Part shown: positions 5,152-6,542 of the stretch, one piece after another
How the letters are laid out: every line of letters starts with the position of its first letter
Position numbering within the stretch: position 1 is the first letter of the stretch
NCBI RefSeq assembly: GCF_001039265.1
Contig: NZ_LFEK01000033.1
Coordinates: forward strand, 21,817 to 28,358
Direction: 5' to 3'
Source: Synechococcus sp. GFB01
GTDB lineage: Bacteria > Cyanobacteriota > Cyanobacteriia > PCC-6307 > Cyanobiaceae
Length of the DNA stretch: 6,542 nucleotides
Made by a program: the position numbers and the translations under genes
The notes under the pieces: model-generated
Told to the model about the DNA's origin: nothing
Database searches by the model: none
Seen by the model: the letters and a program-made list of their open reading frames with translations, nothing else

Positions 5152-6542
5152 TTGCCGCATGCTCGCACCCTCGCCGGCCGCTTCCGCAGGCTCTGGCCAC
5201 TGCTGAAGCCCCACCGGCGGCGCCTGGCGGCAGGCGGCTGCTGCATCCTTGTCTATGTGGCCTGCTGGCCCGTGCTGGCCGCGCTGGCGGGCCAGCTGAT
5301 CCCGGCCATCGGCAGCGGTGATCTCGGCAGGGCCCTGCAAAGCATCACGCTGGCGCTGCTGGTGTTCCTGGTGCAGAAGATCGCCCAGTTCGGCCAGGAC
5401 ACCCTGCTGGCGGGCCCGGCCCTGCGGCTGAGCGAGGCTCTGCGCCGCGATCTGTTCGCCCGCCTGCAGCGGCTCGATTTCGCCGCGCTGGAGACCCTCT
5501 CCGCCGGCGATCTCACCTACCGCCTCACCGAGGACGCCGACCGGGTGGGCGAGGTGATCTACAAGACGATTCAGGACACGATCCCCAGCCTGCTGCAGTT
5601 GATCGCGGTGCTGATCACGATGCTCTGGCTGGATCTGCCCCTCGCCCTGGCCACGCTGCTGCTCACGCCGCTCGTGGCACTGCTGGTGAGCGGCTTCGGG
5701 GCGCGCGTGATGGCGGCGGCCGAGCGCAGCCAGCATCAGGTGAGCGAATTGGCCTCCCTGCTGGCCGAGGCGATCGCCGGCCTTCCCCTGGTGCGGGCCT
5801 TTGCGGCCGAACCCTGGCTGCAGCAGCGCTTCGACCAGGAGATCGCCGCCCATCGCCAGGCCCGCTACCGCACCCTGAAATTGCTGGCCCTGCAGCACCC
5901 GGTGGTGGGTTTTCTGGAGGCGACCGGCATCCTCACCGTGCTGCTGCTCGGCGCCTGGCGCATCCAGGCCGGCGGCCTCGACGCCCAGGGGTTCAGCAGT
6001 TTCGTGGCGGCCCTGCTGATGCTGATCGATCCGATCAGCCACCTCACCACCAATTTCAACGAGTTCCAGCAGGGCCAGGCCTCGCTGCGGCGGCTGCGGG
6101 CGATCGAGGCCGAACCCTGCGAACAACCCGACCGGGCCGACTCCAGGCCGCTGGGCCCCGTGCGCGGCGAGCTGCGCCTCGAGGCCGTGCGCTTCGGCTA
6201 CGACCCCGCCAAGCCGGTGCTGCAGCAGCTCGATCTGGTCATCCCGCCCGGCCAGCTGGTGGCCTGGTGGGTCCTTCCGGAGCGGGCAAGAGCACCCTCT
6301 TCTCCCTGCTGCTCCGCTTCCACACCGCCCAGGGGGGGCGGATCCTGCTCGACGGCCAGGATCTGGCGGCCCTGCGGGGCCGCGACCTGCGCCGAGCCAT
6401 CGCCCTGGTGCCGCAGCGCAGCACGGTCTTCAGCGGCACGGTGGCCGAGGCGATCGCCTTCGGCCGCCAGGCCAGCGAGGAGCAGATCCGCCGCGCTGCC
6501 GGCCTGGCCAACGCCGCCGGCTTCATCGAGGCGCTTCCCGAG
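5152..6542 (+). CDS. ABC exporter, fused permease and ATPase, frameshifted and cut by window end
   Basis: A half-transporter of the MsbA/multidrug exporter type, in the inner membrane. The likely start is TTG 5152 (MPHARTLAGRFRRLWPLLKP) or a start nearby; no ATG precedes the first membrane segment in frame. The first 300 or so residues hold about six transmembrane segments, including CCILVYVACWPVLAALAG, ALLVFLVQKI, LLQLIAVLITMLWL and ILTVLLLGAW. The ATPase domain begins at LRLEAVRFGYDP, whose Tyr fits the A-loop. At 6264/6265 one base, probably a C of CCC, is missing. Beyond it the next frame reads VGPSGAGKSTLFSLLL (Walker A) and IALVPQRSTVFSGTV (Q-loop) through to the window end. Signature motif, Walker B and H-loop lie outside. 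The substrate cannot be told. Without the missing base the ATPase would be non-functional. Confidence 0.9.
   Translation, partial: MPHARTLAGRFRRLWPLLKPHRRRLAAGGCCILVYVACWPVLAALAGQLIPAIGSGDLGRALQSITLALLVFLVQKIAQFGQDTLLAGPALRLSEALRRDLFARLQRLDFAALETLSAGDLTYRLTEDADRVGEVIYKTIQDTIPSLLQLIAVLITMLWLDLPLALATLLLTPLVALLVSGFGARVMAAAERSQHQVSELASLLAEAIAGLPLVRAFAAEPWLQQRFDQEIAAHRQARYRTLKLLALQHPVVGFLEATGILTVLLLGAWRIQAGGLDAQGFSSFVAALLMLIDPISHLTTNFNEFQQGQASLRRLRAIEAEPCEQPDRADSRPLGPVRGELRLEAVRFGYDPAKPVLQQLDLVIPPGQLVAWWVLPERARAPSSPCCSASTPPRGGGSCSTARIWRPCGAATCAEPSPWCRSAARSSAARWPRRSPSAARPARSRSAALPAWPTPPASSRRFP
5770..5777. repeat. HIP1 octamer
   Basis: GCGATCGC in the permease part of the ABC exporter, encoding AIA of LLAEAIAGLP. 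Confidence 0.85.
6451..6458. repeat. HIP1 octamer
   Basis: GCGATCGC in the ATPase part of the ABC exporter, encoding AIA of VAEAIAFGR. Confidence 0.85.

Noticed and set aside
5146..6126. 326-residue minus-strand open frame
   Set aside because: Gln/Gly/His-rich antisense of the ABC exporter permease. It has no motif and would overlap a clear transporter.
6239..6526. 95-residue minus-strand open frame
   Set aside because: Antisense of the ABC ATPase domain, Arg/Ala/Pro-rich and without family features.

Overview
The window looks like a high-GC unicellular cyanobacterium of the Cyanobium / freshwater Synechococcus kind. The evidence is a set of small picocyanobacterial-type genes (a DUF1830 protein and two Nif11-type domains), a tpiA-folP gene pair, and five copies of the cyanobacterial HIP1 octamer GCGATCGC. 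Genus and species are inference.

Layout. Positions 1-306 hold the 3' part of a RidA-family enamine/imine deaminase gene (+). It converges, with overlapping stop codons, on a small gene of unknown function (-, 303-512). A dyad-containing intergenic stretch leads to a short Cys-rich ORF with a good ribosome binding site (+, 788-976). Two minus-strand genes for exported proteins follow: a minimal lysozyme/transglycosylase-fold protein (1017-1409) and a small four-cysteine secreted protein (1511-1894). Next come a frameshifted Nif11-domain gene (+, from 2090) and a DUF1830 gene (+, 2466-2894).

From 5146 down to 2986 a minus-strand cluster reads: S4 RNA-binding protein, tpiA (triose-phosphate isomerase), folP (dihydropteroate synthase), then a second, intact Nif11-like small gene. 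This last gene has no ATG, GTG or TTG at its natural 5' end; it appears to start at a CTG behind a strong Shine-Dalgarno sequence. tpiA and folP overlap by four bases, and the Nif11-like gene begins 13 bases after the frame-corrected folP stop, so the group looks like one operon. An ABC exporter gene (permease plus ATPase) diverges from the S4 gene at 5152 and runs off the right edge.

The most striking anomaly is that three genes (the Nif11 gene at 2090, folP and the ABC exporter) each lose frame by exactly one missing base. In each case the family-typical sequence resumes immediately in the next frame. Since folP is normally essential and the rest of its reading frame is pristine, deletion errors in the underlying sequence are more likely than three independent pseudogenes. 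I see no tRNA, rRNA, CRISPR array or insertion sequence. The most interesting biology is the pair of Nif11-type small genes, one of them apparently tied to the folate/glycolysis operon.
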